Origin: Botrytis cinerea B05.10
Lineage: Eukaryota; Ascomycota; Leotiomycetes; Helotiales; Sclerotiniaceae
Assembly (NCBI RefSeq): GCF_000143535.2
Contig: NC_037310.1
Location: 3,224,001-3,288,000, forward strand
Length of the DNA: 64,000 nt
Direction of reading: 5' to 3'
In this document: positions 1-13,300 of the stretch, in pieces
Numbering within the stretch: the stretch's first letter is position 1
Layout: every line of letters starts with the position of its first letter
Notes under the pieces: generated by a model
Databases searched by the model: none
Told to the model about the DNA's origin: nothing
What the model saw: only the letters and a program-made list of their open reading frames with translations
Program-made: the position numbers and the translations under genes

Positions 1-933
1 CTTGTTTCTCGTAAATCTTTCCTAGTTGGCCTGCAACTTGTTCACCAGCTTCGATTTCAGCCTGGATTGCTCGTTCCTCTACTAGTCTCTCATCATCGTT
101 CAGTCCTTCAAGACGCTTCTTGAATGAAGCTTGTACCTTCGGCGAAAGATCAGATGCCTTGAGCTTGTTATTTTCTTGTGTAGAATCCGATTCACCAGGT
201 CTTGACTTTGATATGAGTGGAGGAAATATAGGCACTGGTCTCCCTTCTGCTTTTGCTTCCTCAATTTGTTTCTCTTGGTCGATCATTCGATGATATAATG
301 TATCGGCATGCAGTTGTATCTGTTCATCGACTGCTGGTGGACGATCGTAGGTCGATAAGTAGCCTAAAGCTTTCAAGAATTTCTATACCCATTAAAATTC
401 GAACTTCTCATTCCTGGAGCGTTCAAACTTACACCTTGCATAGTATAACATCTTTCAAGCTTCCTATTCTCCTCTCTGCACATAGTCAATCGAGCTTGCC
501 ACCCCCCTGAACGAAAACACTCATTCACATCCCACTGTTCTAAAGCGCAATTCTCCAAAGCTGCTCTCCCGATCTCTGCCTTTCTATATTTATACCCCTC
601 GATAACATCTTGAATCTTTTCGGCATCCGATTTAGCTGCTTGCTCAACTTCTGCTTGTGGTTGGTATGTTTTCCATAAATGTGCGTAGCGTCCGTCTTGG
701 TATAAACTCTGTGAAGGCACACTGGGTTTTGTAGGATCCTCAGTCGTATTTGTCGATGTGAGCTCCGGTGACTTGGCTTGCGACGAGACTGTTGTATCTG
801 CAGACTTTGTAGAATCGTATTTGACTGGTGATTCTTTTTTAAGAAATTCTCGCAAACTTGGATCGAGATTCTTTAAAGGATCTTGTGATTTATCCTTGTC
901 GCCATCATTTGAATCGCCCCAAAACCAACCCAT
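1..933 (-). CDS. Twin-CX9C motif protein of unknown function (3' part beyond window)
   Basis: Two exons are visible on the minus strand: 933-433 and 382-1, joined by a 50-nt intron (GTAAGT donor, TATAG acceptor), with the reading frame open to the window edge, so 294 residues are seen and the C-terminus is missing. The start is the ATG opening MGWFWG; an in-frame ATG 16 codons upstream exists but MGWFW looks like the conserved beginning. Residues 129-162 contain two CX9C pairs (Cys129/139 and Cys152/162) separated by 12 residues, the pattern of helix-coil-helix (CHCH) proteins that are oxidised in the mitochondrial intermembrane space. The flanks are charged and low in complexity (Ser/Thr-rich 41-75) and the second exon is Glu/Lys-rich and probably helical. 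I do not recognise a named family member. A mitochondrial location is inference from the cysteine spacing alone; no presequence is evident. Confidence 0.75.
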
Positions 934-1361
934 TTTGAATCTTGTGAATCTTTGAGCAACGCGGGGGACCAAAATTTCCAAAGCTGGAGAGCTTGTTCAA
1001 TGGTATGCTTAGTCATCACCGTGGTCACTGGGAAAATTGGCCCAAACCCTAGCGATGTCACGTTAGGAACGACCTTTGGGGTTGCAAGATCTACGACAGT
1101 AGGGCCTTGCAGTCATTCATCACAGGAAAAGGTCATACTTTGAGCTTTCCAGAACATCACCACTAGCTCATTTTCCCGCACCAATGCTATTTCCCTCCAC
1201 AACTGACTTGTGGCCTAAGCCAAAACGTCGAACGAAATGCCCACTCCAGAAGTGGCATTTACCAAGGCCCAAGGGTCGTACGTCAGTAACCAAGCAATAC
1301 ACAGTGCTTTCCACCCATATTTCCCTCCGACACACAGCTGGCCAATCGATGCTTTTCGAGC
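934..1361. other. Gene-free spacer
   Basis: Promoter side of the twin-CX9C gene. No convincing coding frame is seen; the short ORFs here lack any recognisable motif. Confidence 0.5.
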
Positions 1362-1982
1362 TCACATATTAGATGGACACTGTGGAAGCTGGTGACCTTT
1401 TTTTCCACATCTAAAGCATTCCTTCCTAGACGCCGAGCCCTCACGATTACTACAGTCACAGTGGAGGCGCCCCTGATCAGAGTACTGAAGCACCCCAGTG
1501 GCCCGGAATTTCATTTTGGGGTCGGTAAAAACACTAGCTGTTCTACCACTTGACAATGTCTTCGGTTGCAGGGTTGGAGGCAAGGGACCTTCAGCTTTCG
1601 CACGAATTGCTTCTACCTCAGTACGAAATTTCAAGACCTCTGGCGAATTTGGATCACCAAGAAGGTTTCCAATAACGCTGAAGATAGGCTTAGGTGGCCT
1701 CGGAGCTGAGGTAGAAGGCTGAGAAACCTCTTTTCCCTTCTAGTCCTCGATACTTTTATCAAGTCCTCGTTGAGGCAGGTGTGGTGTTCTAGAATGGATG
1801 ATACACGGTTGGCGATAAGTGTCTGTCAACTCATTTACTATGCCCCATGAACCTGATTGAAGTATTAGCTTGTTCATGGCTTTGAACGAACCATTGAACA
1901 AGAATCTTCTTGTATAGGTTGTATCGATACATTCTGCAGAGAAAGAGGTTTGAAGTTGCCAAATGTAGAAGTCTCGCCACAT
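1362..1982 (-). pseudogene. Gag-like zinc-knuckle relic
   Basis: One minus-strand frame runs through this interval, broken by a single TAG at 1740-1742. Near its end is a perfect CX2CX4HX4C zinc knuckle (Cys 1416-1418, Cys 1407-1409, His 1392-1394, Cys 1377-1379), preceded by a Pro/Ser-rich linker, which is typical of the nucleocapsid end of retroelement Gag proteins. The frame stops with TGA a few residues after the knuckle. No LTRs, protease, integrase or reverse transcriptase were found nearby. I therefore read it as a decayed fragment of a retroelement gag. A degenerate cellular CCHC protein is the alternative. Confidence 0.5.
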
Positions 1983-3168
1983 AAAGTTGCATTCGGCCGT
2001 TCTACAATAGAGCGATTAGGGCTACTGGCGGTTGAATTTGAGACTCATAGCCAGACCGGAGCTCTTGGACCCACGGCCTAAGCCAATCCAAACAGCAGTC
2101 GCTGGATCGTGGAATAAACAAAGGTGTGTGATGAATTGCACAACGCAAGACCAGAATATTTCTATTAATACCACACACCATACATAATCAATGACGATCC
2201 TGCTTGCAGTAGTAGTAGTAGCAAGTCTCTTCCACAATTCAGTTATCTAGACAGTTACCACTTTTTCCACTTTTCTTTTGTAATTCTAATTGTACTTTCA
2301 TGACTCACACTTCTTTCACAAGGTGAAACAAAATAGCAAAAACGGCATTTTCTATTGGAAGTGTGAAGTTTGAAAAGTACATGATAGTTAGGCAGTCCTC
2401 CAAGTCTTCATACTACATTTCGTATCATATATACTGCCATTAAGGTTAAGCTGTAAATAGAAAGCTTCGGGGTTCCCATACTCAACTCACAACATTGAAA
2501 CCTCTTTGGCATGATATTAGGATTTTAATTTTCATCCTATCCCTTTCTAAAACCCTCCGCCAAGTATTTATCCATTCACATCCAGCTCCTGCAATCATTT
2601 CTTTTTTATCAAACCATACTTCTCTCTTCAATACCTTTCTCTTCAGCATATGTGTCTGCGACGACATTTTTATCAACTTTCACTGGCACACTTTCATCTG
2701 CGTCTAGGATGCAACGAGCGGGGACTAATTCAAGTGTCGTTTCCATGCCGGAAATATGTTTCCGTAGGAAATATACATTGGTACACTAGAGTGACTTGCT
2801 AGCATCAGTACTAGCAACCGGATGGTTGGAATAACATGGAAATAACGCGATAATCTGTACACATGTGTTTTTGGCTTACAAGACAAAGCAAATTGTTAAG
2901 AAGATCGCACCATTACTTGTGATACCAAGGACAGAGTGCATGACCACAATCCTGTGCAATTTAGAGACTATGATGGAGTATAGACAAATTGGACAATCAT
3001 ATTATGCTTGGTGGTAATAGGGATCACCTTTTGCTAAGGTAACTACGTGATCCCGATAGTACGCTTCAGCTATTCCCCTCACACGAGCTCCACACACAGA
3101 GCCCAAAGGTTCTGTCGAGTTTGTTTGAGTTGATCGAAGAATGTCCGCTCATTATCAAAAAGCCTTCC
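1983..3168. other. Gene-poor spacer
   Basis: About 1.2 kb with only short motif-free ORFs on both strands (for example near 2022-2237 and 2482-2707). I see no supported gene here; part may belong to the retroelement relic on its left. Confidence 0.4.
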
Positions 3169-3657
3169 TTAATCGATTACCGACAGCGCTGATTGCATTC
3201 TTGGGTCGGGACCTTTGAAAGCCCATTCAGAAATATGTCCGTCTCTGATAGAAAGGCATCCGGCTTCGAGGCGAACCTCAAGCTCTATTTCGTGAGGTCC
3301 CGAGCGACTATAAATCGTTCGTTGTATGGGGATAACATGTTTCTCTTCTTGTTCACGAATACCATTAGAATTAACAGTAGCATTAAGATAAGCACCATTA
3401 ATGGCAGCACTACTAAGAGTAGTGGTAGCAATGCCAATAAGTATGTTGATACCTCTTTCTTGCTCAGTTTTCACATCCAGGTTCGGTCTGAACTGCACAT
3501 TCTATAGTTGTCGCTTGATGAAAGACTCTATGCCCATGATAAATGCTTGAAGACAGGACAGAATCAAGAACTTCTCGCTAAACTTCGGTAGCATAATATG
3601 GTAATATGACTGAAATATTGTATCAGTATCACGCAACGAGCTCTTTATCAGCGCGGG
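3169..3657 (-). pseudogene. Unrecognised gene relic with one in-frame stop
   Basis: The minus strand stays open in one frame from 3657 to the TAA near 3169, about 163 codons, except for a single TAG at 3504-3502. An ATG at 3594 opens the frame. The first part has a hydrophobic stretch (around FLILSCLQAFIMG), and after the stop there is another (ILIGIATTTL) followed by a mixed, protein-like sequence ending in a charged, well-formed tail. The coherence on both sides of the stop argues for a gene inactivated recently by one nonsense change. The family is not recognised. A short intron removing the stop is possible (TATAG could act as acceptor), but no matching donor was obvious. Confidence 0.4.
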
Positions 3658-4119
3658 CTACCCATAATCGTATCACATATATCCTCAGTGAATTAAAGAT
3701 CAATATCAAAAATCAAATGACAGTGAAATGACAAAAGTGAAAATATATTTAATTACCATGTTGAGAACAGACAATGGAATAGTCTCAAAAGCAGGATGCC
3801 TTTTTTTCTGAATGTTGAAAAGCTAGAAAAAAAAAAAAAATTTAGTTGACCTAAAAGCAAGATGCTTTTTAGTTCTGCATTCAAGCTATGTAGTAATGTA
3901 ATAAGATCGGATCCGGATTTAAAGTTATCACGTCCAATTAATCAATATCAAGCAAAGCATCTCACATACAATGATACTCAATATTGAACCCAAGTAGTCA
4001 TCTATATTTCTAATTTCTAATATAAAACGCCAAATTCTCAAACTCTATAATACATTCCCAAACGCTAAATCTATTCATTGTTTTAATGTTTTATTCTTCT
4101 GGACCGCAATATGGTTCAA
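3658..4119. other. AT-rich spacer
   Basis: Contains a poly-A run near 3827-3840 and presumably the 3' untranslated region of the gene on its right. No coding signal. Confidence 0.4.
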
Positions 4120-5603
4120 TCAATCCCTTCTTCGTTCGCCCTCATCCACTGGCCCTTTTATCTTTCTGACTGCTGTATTTCTACTTACTTGACTTGCATT
4201 AGTGGGGGACGTGGCCCTGGTACTGTAGTATTCGGATTCAGCTTTTCGAGACCTTCCATGTGAACGCTTGTCACGAGATCTTTTTTCAGTCTCGGTCTCG
4301 GATCCGGAATCAGGTTCCTCATCATAACTCCGATTACTTGTAGTTCTTGAACTTTTTGTTGTAGAACTTCTTGTCGTAGAACTTTTCGTCGTAGAACCTG
4401 CTTCACTTTCAGGGGCGCTGCGTCTGCTACTTTTATGTGGTCCGCGACCATCGGACTCGGTATCCTTAATTCTCAAGGGAATTTCGTGGTCTTTACTTCT
4501 ATGCTTTCTCTCCCCGTCTTTATGTTCTCTGTCTCTGTCTTTGTGTTCTCTGTCTCTGTCTCTGTGCTCTCTGGGTTCTCTATGTTCTCTGTGCTCTCTG
4601 TGTTCTCTGGGTTCTCTGGGTTCCTTGTGCCTCGTGCTTCTCCCAGAATCTTCACCATGGGTACTTCTCCGAGAGAGATGTTTTCCATCCTTGATGACCT
4701 CACGAGTTGAGACCCTGCTCTCTGTAACGCTTGGTACAGCGGAGTACTCAGAGGCCTGGTAATTTTCAGCGGCAGGACCATGGCCTTTTTCCCTCAATTT
4801 CTCAACAAATTCATTATTTCGTCTAATATTTTCGGCAAGCGTCTCGTGCCTATCACTTGAATATTAGTTTTCGTGAAGTTCAACTCAATATATATAGATT
4901 TACAAATGGCAGGGGGGGCTATAACTTACTTCTTCGGATTTTCCTCTGGTCTGCTGCTATGCTTGCTTCGTCTCTGACTTTCACTTGGGGCAACATCAGA
5001 TTGCCACGCTGTTCGATCTTTCCACCCTAATAATAATTTCTCAGGTTTCTCCGCTACCAGAGTTGACTCTGTTGTTATTGATGATGCATATCCTGTAGAT
5101 CCATGATCTTTTCTTCCACTTCTTGATCCGCTAGCTTGAGCAACTGAATTTCCTCGTTGTTCACTCCGTATACTTTGAGTTTTGGAACGACTAGTGGGCT
5201 TCGGCTCATCTTTCCCTGGTCTCTTTTCTGGAATTTCACCTTCATCATATTCCTCTGGCTCATCGAAGTTCGATCCGCTACCATAACCCGAGCCGTAATC
5301 ATCCCCGGAGCCGTAGTCATCCTCCGAGTTCTCACCGCGTCTGTCAACTTTCTTGCCGGGAACTAATTCAGTGTATTGTTTTTTTCCACTCCCAGTTTTG
5401 GATTTAAACCCCACTTCCCCTGTTCTCTTGCTTACGGAAAGGGAGAAACTATTATCCCTCGTCTTTTTTCTCGCGTCTAATTCCGCTTTTCTTTCTTTTT
5501 TCTGCTGTTTCAGCGCCTCCTCCTGTCTCCTTATATCTTTCAGCTCTTTATCACCACCTCTAGTTTTGACAAACTCATTAGTTGCGCGGTAGGTTTTATC
5601 CAT
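4120..5603 (-). CDS. Charged low-complexity protein with Arg-Glu/Asp repeats
   Basis: Two exons (5603-4930 and 4849-4120) joined by an 80-nt intron with GTAAGT donor and GATAG acceptor give a 467-residue protein. The N-terminal 80 residues form a Lys/Arg/Glu-rich, probably coiled segment (MDKTYRATNEFVKTRGGDKE...). An acidic Tyr/Gly/Ser/Asp tract follows around residues 95-125. The second exon carries tandem EHREHREPREHRDRD-type repeats and then Ser/Thr-Lys repeats (STTKSSTTRSS). Overall it is hydrophilic and likely disordered, with no membrane segment or catalytic motif. Such RE/RD-rich tracts occur in RNA-processing and nuclear proteins, but that is only a compositional hint and I assign no function. 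The repeat tract should be prone to length variation between strains. Confidence 0.75.
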
Positions 5604-7321
5604 GATGACTTGCTCTTATAAAGGGGATCGGTTGTATGAAAAATATTATATTGTTATAGTAGTATAAAATAGATTCGATGAACGATTTTGATAAATATCC
5701 TAATTATTGGAATGATTTAAAATGTATTGATCAAAGTAATGATTGTACTAATGATTGTATTGAGTATATTGTATATTGAACATTACTTATTATGTAGAAT
5801 ACTTTAATACATTTATATTTATATTTATAATATATATCTAGTTATTTTAATAATTAATTCCAATTGAATTTTACGTTTAAATCAATATTGATATCAAATA
5901 ACTCGTGAGGGTCTGGTCTCTATTGCAACATTCAGAAACTTGGAGACCGGAGATAATTCACCATTTAGTTGAAGCAGGATTGAGGTTATTCAATTAAATC
6001 ATATCCAAAATCATCGCTCATGTAGAACATGTTATGGCCTGGTCTAGAGTTCTTCTTTGATAAATTAACGCATGGCGAAGCAAATCATATTGAAAATTAT
6101 TCATTTTCTAAACTAAAATATAATTAGCCATCAACATGTATCCTTTTGTAATAGCCATTGCATCGCTCTAATATCCTCATCAAGGTTATACTACAGAATA
6201 AACTCATTCGCTTCCCGAGTAGTTAGTACATCATCAATCTATTCATAGATTTAAATTTTGGGATTTCGGATCGCTCAACCCCTTTTGAGCGCCGATCGTG
6301 CGAAAATCTCACTCATCAACATTCATACTGTAATAATTTGCATACCCCAAACAAAACCGCACAGCTTCTCATACTATATATACATCATGAGCTATCTCGC
6401 CTCCAAAAAATATACCCCAAAACTAACCCCATCTCCTCACCCTATCCTATCCTCCTTCTCAAACCAAAGCAACCCTACATCTCATCTCATCTCGTCATCC
6501 CATCACATATTCTCACACTCCACAGCTCAGTCTACCTAGCCCAAGAACCCCCATATCAACATCAACATCACGACGCCGAAACACATAAACCGCCCAAAAT
6601 CAAAACATCCAACAACACAAGCCAACAAATCAACTAATCAAGAATCATAAATCCCTTTCTTCCACTTTCCAAACCAAAACCCACTTTCCAAGCCAGACCC
6701 CTCCCATTTCCCAATCAAAATCTAAAGACACATAAACCCCCCTCCTTCAGCACAGAAACCCCAGAGCTTCCAACTTCCAAGTAATTACAGAATTATCAGT
6801 CCAGACCCCAGAGATTTAAAACCCAATGAGTGTTGCATTTCCGTATATATATATATATATATATGCACATTTTGCTGGAGCTTCGTTTGATTACTTCTTT
6901 CTTTATCTATGTATTTATCTATATTTAAATAATTAAACTTTTGACTTTATATATACAACATACATAACAAATAAAGTATTTAGTTATAAACCATCAAATC
7001 ATACCAGGTATATACTTATAACATTATCAACCTTAATATTTTACCAAAAGATAGATTGCGTATGCACCAACCACTGCAGTACAAACATTCTCTCACAAGT
7101 ACAATATACGAACAGAAGAAACAGCATTTTCGACCAACGAAGCTGTGGGGCAAAGTTTCATTTGTGAACTGATGGAATCAAACTGAAAAAGAATATTATG
7201 ATTTCTCTTACTGTCCCTAAGTCTCATTGTATATAACGATAAAAAAACCAGAATTTCTGCTACCGCGCTATGCATTTGCCCGACTAATTACCCATCCCAT
7301 CAATACGGTATTCACCTCCAC
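5604..7321. other. AT-rich intergenic region
   Basis: Promoter of the charged protein gene on the left and 3' flank of ECM29 on the right. Strongly AT-rich around 5640-5900. A C/A-rich stretch lies at 6400-6790 and a TA microsatellite at 6844-6864. The two overlapping ORFs at 6258-6637 have biased composition and no motif and are not taken as genes. Confidence 0.5.
6844..6864. repeat. (TA)n microsatellite
   Basis: Uninterrupted alternating TA run of 21 bases in an AT-rich intergenic region. Confidence 0.9.
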
Positions 7322-10300
7322 CTACTCCTCCAACAACTTCTTCACTCTCCCAAAAACAACCTTAACACTCTCATTTCTTTCCCCCTCCAACGCCTCGCTC
7401 ATTCCCTTTATCATCATACCTCTCACCTCCTCTCTCCCCTCACTCCACATACCAAACACTCCCGCCTTCCAAGCCTCTACGATCATTTCCGCCGCTTCTC
7501 CCCTCTTAATTCTAATACCCTCGCTTCCAGCTCCACTAGGCAATTCCAGTACCTCAAAGAATTGCACGCACATTTTATAGTGATTTTCCTTTTGTTCATG
7601 AGTCCTCTTTCTTAATCCATCAAATAACACTTTACTACGTTCGTAAAGGGTTGCGCACGTAGTTATTGTCATGAGAGGTGATTTGAGAAGGGGAGTAAGA
7701 GTTTCGATGAGCTTTGGGAAATGAGTAAGAGGTGATGGATCGAGGTGTTTAATATTGATACCTCGAAACAAAGCTTCGATACCCGCAGTTATTGTTTCCG
7801 ATTCCGTGGACTCTCCTCCCTTGCTAACTCCATCTTTCTTCCTAGAATCAGAAGTCGAAGTAGCTGTACTTGTATCCATATGATCTTCACTACTCAAATC
7901 TTCTAATATGGGTGCGATGATATTATATATCTCATCCCACATGTCTACATCTGTTCTCGTTTCTGCATATTTGCCTAGTTCTGTAAAAGCAAATGGTCGA
8001 TATGTATCGTTATTACGTTTAGCTTCTCTGATTGCAATCTTCTTTGTCTGAGCTGCGATGCCAGATTCGGCATCTAGGAACGAAGTTGATGCCTTTATGA
8101 ATTTAACAAAACTTGCCAGTACAATTTCCTTTCCTGCAAAAGTTTTTAGTGCAAGAGCTTTTTCGAGAGCAGGCCAAATGAGTGCAGATGTTTCGGCAGG
8201 AATTGTCGGCGATGTGGTTGAAGTTGTAGATTTGACAACATCGGCTATAGTTAGAGCGGATGTGTGTTTGATGGTCCATTTGGGAGAATCAATATATTTG
8301 AGCACTAACTCATTGATTTCTTTTGTATACAATAAGACCGCTCTGCTTCCCCCTACATTTTCATCCCAAGTTTTCTCAAATTGCTTCTTGGTCGCATCAT
8401 CGAAATCATGTTTAGCGAAAAAAACAAAAGGAACTATAACGTTTGGAGTCAGTAATTGCTTCATTTTTAGATTGCACATTCGGTCCGAGCTGTACGTTGG
8501 ATAAATTCAGATATTAAAAGAATTGTCAAAACTTACGGAAATCGGAAGCCAGGGAGTTGAAATGATCAGTGGCGAATTTGGAAATGGCATAAATCAAATC
8601 CGATGCTACTTGACGACGAGATTCATCTTCGGCATTGAAGTAGAGATCTTGGGAATAAGTGAGAAGTCTAAGAAGTGCTTTATCGGAGGCCAATCGGGAG
8701 ACATAGCCAGCTGCACGGGCATAAGATGCGCTGACAGCATTATTGCGATCAAGGACAGACTTCTCGAGGATCTTAAGAAAGTGGTCGGCGTGAGGGCGAA
8801 AGGTAACACTATGACGAGTTGCGAGACTAACAAGAACGCCACCACAACCAACTTTAGATGGCATACCGACAGTGGTTTTGATAACGTTTTCGAGGTGGGG
8901 AACGAACTCTTTCATAGTAGGTTCGTCAATTATATCAAGACAACGTTCGATAGCTTCCATGAGGGGAGATTGAGTAACAGCATTTGTGCGGGCACTATCA
9001 ATTTTCTCCTCGGTGAGATTGTAATGGGCGGCACGCAGGTATAGATAGTCAACACCTTCCATTTCCATAGTACTCAAAAGACCCAAGAGTCGCTCAACAA
9101 GATTGGGCACAAATGGCAGAAGTGCTTTACCACCACTCTTGATAAGTTTGAGTACGGTAATGGTTGCGAATGTTCGAACTTCTTCGGCCGAACTTTCTAG
9201 ACCTTGGTCTGAAAGTAAAAATGGTAAAACATCCTTCAACATTGCTTGTGCATGCTTTGACGATGTACCTGCTTCTACTTGTCTCACAAGTATACCAGTA
9301 AGAGCCATACTAGAAAAATCGGAAATCAGTAAATGCTCATCAAAGAAGGAATTTGGAGAGATAATTCTCCAGAGAAGCTCTTGAAACTCTATAGCTGTGA
9401 GGGGATACATGATATATTAAAAATACGACATCCAAAGACTATCAGATACTTCAAAACACAAGAAGCAAATACAACATACCTAAGAGACAAAGCTGCCTTT
9501 CTCACAGATCCCTTAATATCGTCCAGAACTTTGAAAGCCACGTGCCAAATATCATGAAGGTATTTTTCATACTTTTCGAAATCTCTACCTTGTACTAGAT
9601 CGGCAATGGCGGCACAACTTGCTTCTCTTGTTCGCCATTCTTTTCCTAAAATACTTTTCAATAAATCTGTAATAATCTCATCAAAATATTGATTAACAGT
9701 AGCATTTGAGTCTTTGACGAGTGCACTCCAAATATCATTCATGGACCGCTGTACATTAGGATTCGGATCAAATCGATATCGGTACAATTTTGGGTACAAT
9801 TTGGGATCAATCTCAGATTCGGAGAGAATGTTACTTAAACCAAATCTAGGAATCAAAGGTCAGCCAACGATCTAGAATCCAACACAAAAAAACTAATTAC
9901 TTACCGACCAAATGCTGCCCTTGTAGACCAAGTAGCCGCATTCGTAGCAAGAGACATGAATTTGTACACCAAACTTTGATCACCAACCTCATTGGCAAGA
10001 CTAACAATATCCTTGTATGATGTGATAGATTTACCTTCACCAGTAGGGAGTGCACCAGGTTCAAATAATTCAGTTTCTTCATGAACCTTAATCTGAGTGC
10101 TGGTACCAGTAAAGCTTGCCACGAGATCCTTGACAAGTCTTTCTCTGAGTTCTTTGTCACCTTGCTCATAAACAAGACTCAAGCCTCGAGAAGCAGTCTC
10201 TTGTACGATTTCTTCGCGTGCCGAAAGCAATCCCATGAACGCAGCTTGGCACTCACGTAGTCGTGCTTGAATTTGCTCCAAATGTCCACTGTATTGAATT

Positions 10301-13300
10301 AAACAGAAGAGCCATATACCAGATGCCTTCTTGAGTGATGGCTTCGTAGTTTTACAGTCTTGCAAAAGCTTTTCAAGAATCTTCTCGAAAGTATGCGATC
10401 GTTTAGGACGTCCAATATATCCAGCGTCAACATCCAAGCTGATTTGTAAGACCTCCGAGTCCCAACAGGCACCAACGCAACTGAGAGCTTCACCAATAGT
10501 GAAATGAATTTCAGGTTGCTTTAACTCATACAAATCATAAAGACCTTTGATGATAGTATGGAATGGGCTATCTTCCGTGGAAGTATCAGGCTCGTCAAAT
10601 GTAATGGAAAGGCGACCTAGAGTTGCCATTGCCTTCTCATTTCCTTTCTTGGCCTCAGCAAGTAAAAGTTTTATAAGCCCATCGATCTTGAGAGTCGATT
10701 TTTCTATGATTTCTGTCGTCAGAACACCAGATGCACTCGTCTGACCAATAGCGTTCAGCACAGCTTCTCTCGTTGACGCATCTTTTACACCTTCAATTAT
10801 GCTAAGAAACTGTGCGAGAACTTCTCCTACAATTTCTCCTTGAATAAAACTGCTACGTCCATAATAAGATGATCTACTCAACACATAGCCAAGTGCAAGT
10901 ATTGATCCGTGTACCTTATTTGCATCAGCACCCACAGCCGTCGACCAAAGTTGTACGTCAGTCATGAGTGTCTCGATTAGTTTCTTGAGAGAAACCTCAT
11001 CTCTATCTGGATGCGGTGCGAGGATACCGATAGCTTGAGCTGCAAGGAATCTGGTTGCAACGTTGTTGGATCTAATACACGGAAGAAGCTCAATAGATCT
11101 CTCCGCCAGTCGACCAACGACATCCTTTGGCGCGATTGAAGCGATTTCTACGAAACATTTCCCGCATTCTCCTAATCCATTTCCATCATTGCGTAGCATC
11201 CCCTCAAAAGCAGCTGAAATATAGGTGTATAATGCGTCCTGATCAACACTCATGATATGATCTTTCATGGCTTTTCTTGAAGCTTTATCGGAGCGGAAAA
11301 GTACATCTAGTTGGCGTTCCCAGTCTGCGTCGATTCCAAGGGGTGTTTCAGTCTTTTCCAGAGCACGTAACAATAGTATTCTCCTACAGTAGTTTATAGC
11401 AGCTGGAAAAGCATTAATTCGTGTACCGGAGAAATTTCCAAATACAGAAACGCTGTCGACTTCCATCCCAGTTTTCATGGCGTTGGCAATATTGGAGTTC
11501 TCAACTAATGCTTGAGTACCGAAAAAGACTTTGATCATCTCGTTCCATTCAGGGAGCGGACATTCGACAGAAGCGCTGGTAGAATTGAGAAGTCGATACC
11601 AATATGGATCCTAGATAAAATCAGTTTGAGTTCCAAGCAAATAGTCTTCGATAGTCTAAATTGTAGCCCCCCAAAAAACCTTCAATGCTCGGAAAGCTGA
11701 CTCTTAGAATAATTCTATAATCTGGACCTATTTGAAGTAGTTTGCAGATCCAAGAATTTCTCTTGATCAAGCTACAATTCAGACTATTGGAATGACAATA
11801 TGGTTAAACTCACCAAACCTTTTGCTCCTTCTTCTATAACATCACTACGCTCATCTGTGCGTGCACTTAATGCAAGAATATCTATCCAACGAGCCACAAT
11901 ATCGCTATACTCTAAGCATCGATTTGCCCAACGAACAGTTGCAAAACGTGCACTTCTGACGATCTCGCCCTCTTCCTTGAGTGTCATATATTTGAGGAGT
12001 AACAGTCTGAGTTCATCTCGAAGATTTGAAGATAAAGGTGCTTTAAACGCACTCAACAAACTCGCCAATGCTCCTTCTATGCTCACAAAAATATCATCAG
12101 ATGAACCTTCTTCTGTGAGTGATCGAAAAAGCCAACGAATCAAAGAAAGTTCCTCTTCAACAACGATAGACGGTGTAGTCTTCGCGAGTGAACCAAGGGT
12201 TTCATACGCTAAAGCCCGTAAAGAAGCTGCGTCAGAAGATCTTTCATGAGGTATTGGCCATCCTTGATCTTCAATATAAGTTCTTAAAAATCCAACAAGC
12301 TGTGGAGCAACTTGACTGAGATCATGAATTGATCCCATGCGAGATACCCAATTCATGTAATTGAATAATGCATTTCGAAACTTAATAGTTTCTAAACCTG
12401 GCGCAGGGAGATTTGTGTTGTCATCAGGTTGAACTCCATCTTGCACGATTTTGACGATATCAGTAGGAAAGGTAGTTGAAATTGCGGACTTTGTTAAGAG
12501 TACAAGCACCCTCGTCTTTAACGCGGGTTTGAGAGCAAAATAAATACCTAGCAAATTGCGTACAATTTCAGCATCTTCCAATGAAACGCTTGAACGCTTT
12601 ACTAAGTCGTCACCAATGCTCGAAATACGAGAGTTGGTGTCAGCAGACGCGAATAACGCAGGCAAGAATCTCTCTTCGTCAGTAAAAGCACCAGAGGCGA
12701 GAAAGTTTAGAACTGTAATTTTTGTTTGTGTGAGATTCAATCCTTCATTTGAGGTTGGATCCCATGCTTCTTGTTTTCCGTTGAGTGTTAGAAATTCGTA
12801 TTCCTTGACGGTAAGTCCTGGGCACGTAACTCCAGATGGCGCTGCTCGCACAATAGATAGTAGTACAAGCTTTCCAAACCACGATGCTATAAACTTTGAA
12901 TCTTCTTGATGTTCATCGAGACCAAGTTGGTGCCTCAATTCTGTATCTTCTTTACTTCCACGAGAAGGTACTTTGAGTTGTGGTAAGAGACGAAGAAACA
13001 GATTAAATATAGTAGCACAAGTTGGCTTCTCAGCATCTTGAGCTAACCCATGTATTAATGTTGGTATTAGATCCATTTGGTCCTGAAGAAAAATTAGCTC
13101 AAATCATCCATCAAATTTCCACAAATCTTTACTTACTTTGGAAGATAGTTTGCCCACGCTTTGTTGAATGAACATAAGATCAAAATGCCGCAACATCGAC
13201 GATTCTGGATGCTCTTTATATTGCTTTAATAAAGCTGCCACGGGCAATACAATGTCTCTGCAGAATTAGTCAGTAAGCTTTCAAGAACATCGACCATGAA

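Noticed and set aside
4435..4781. Several long ORFs in other frames over the charged-protein gene
   Set aside because: Low-complexity repeats keep several frames open; only the two-exon minus-strand frame extends coherently across both exons.
8434..8536. Apparent frameshift between ECM29 exons 7 and 8
   Set aside because: Using the TTATAG acceptor at 8434-8439 instead of the nearer GTACAG restores the frame and the conserved LPFVFFAKHD junction.
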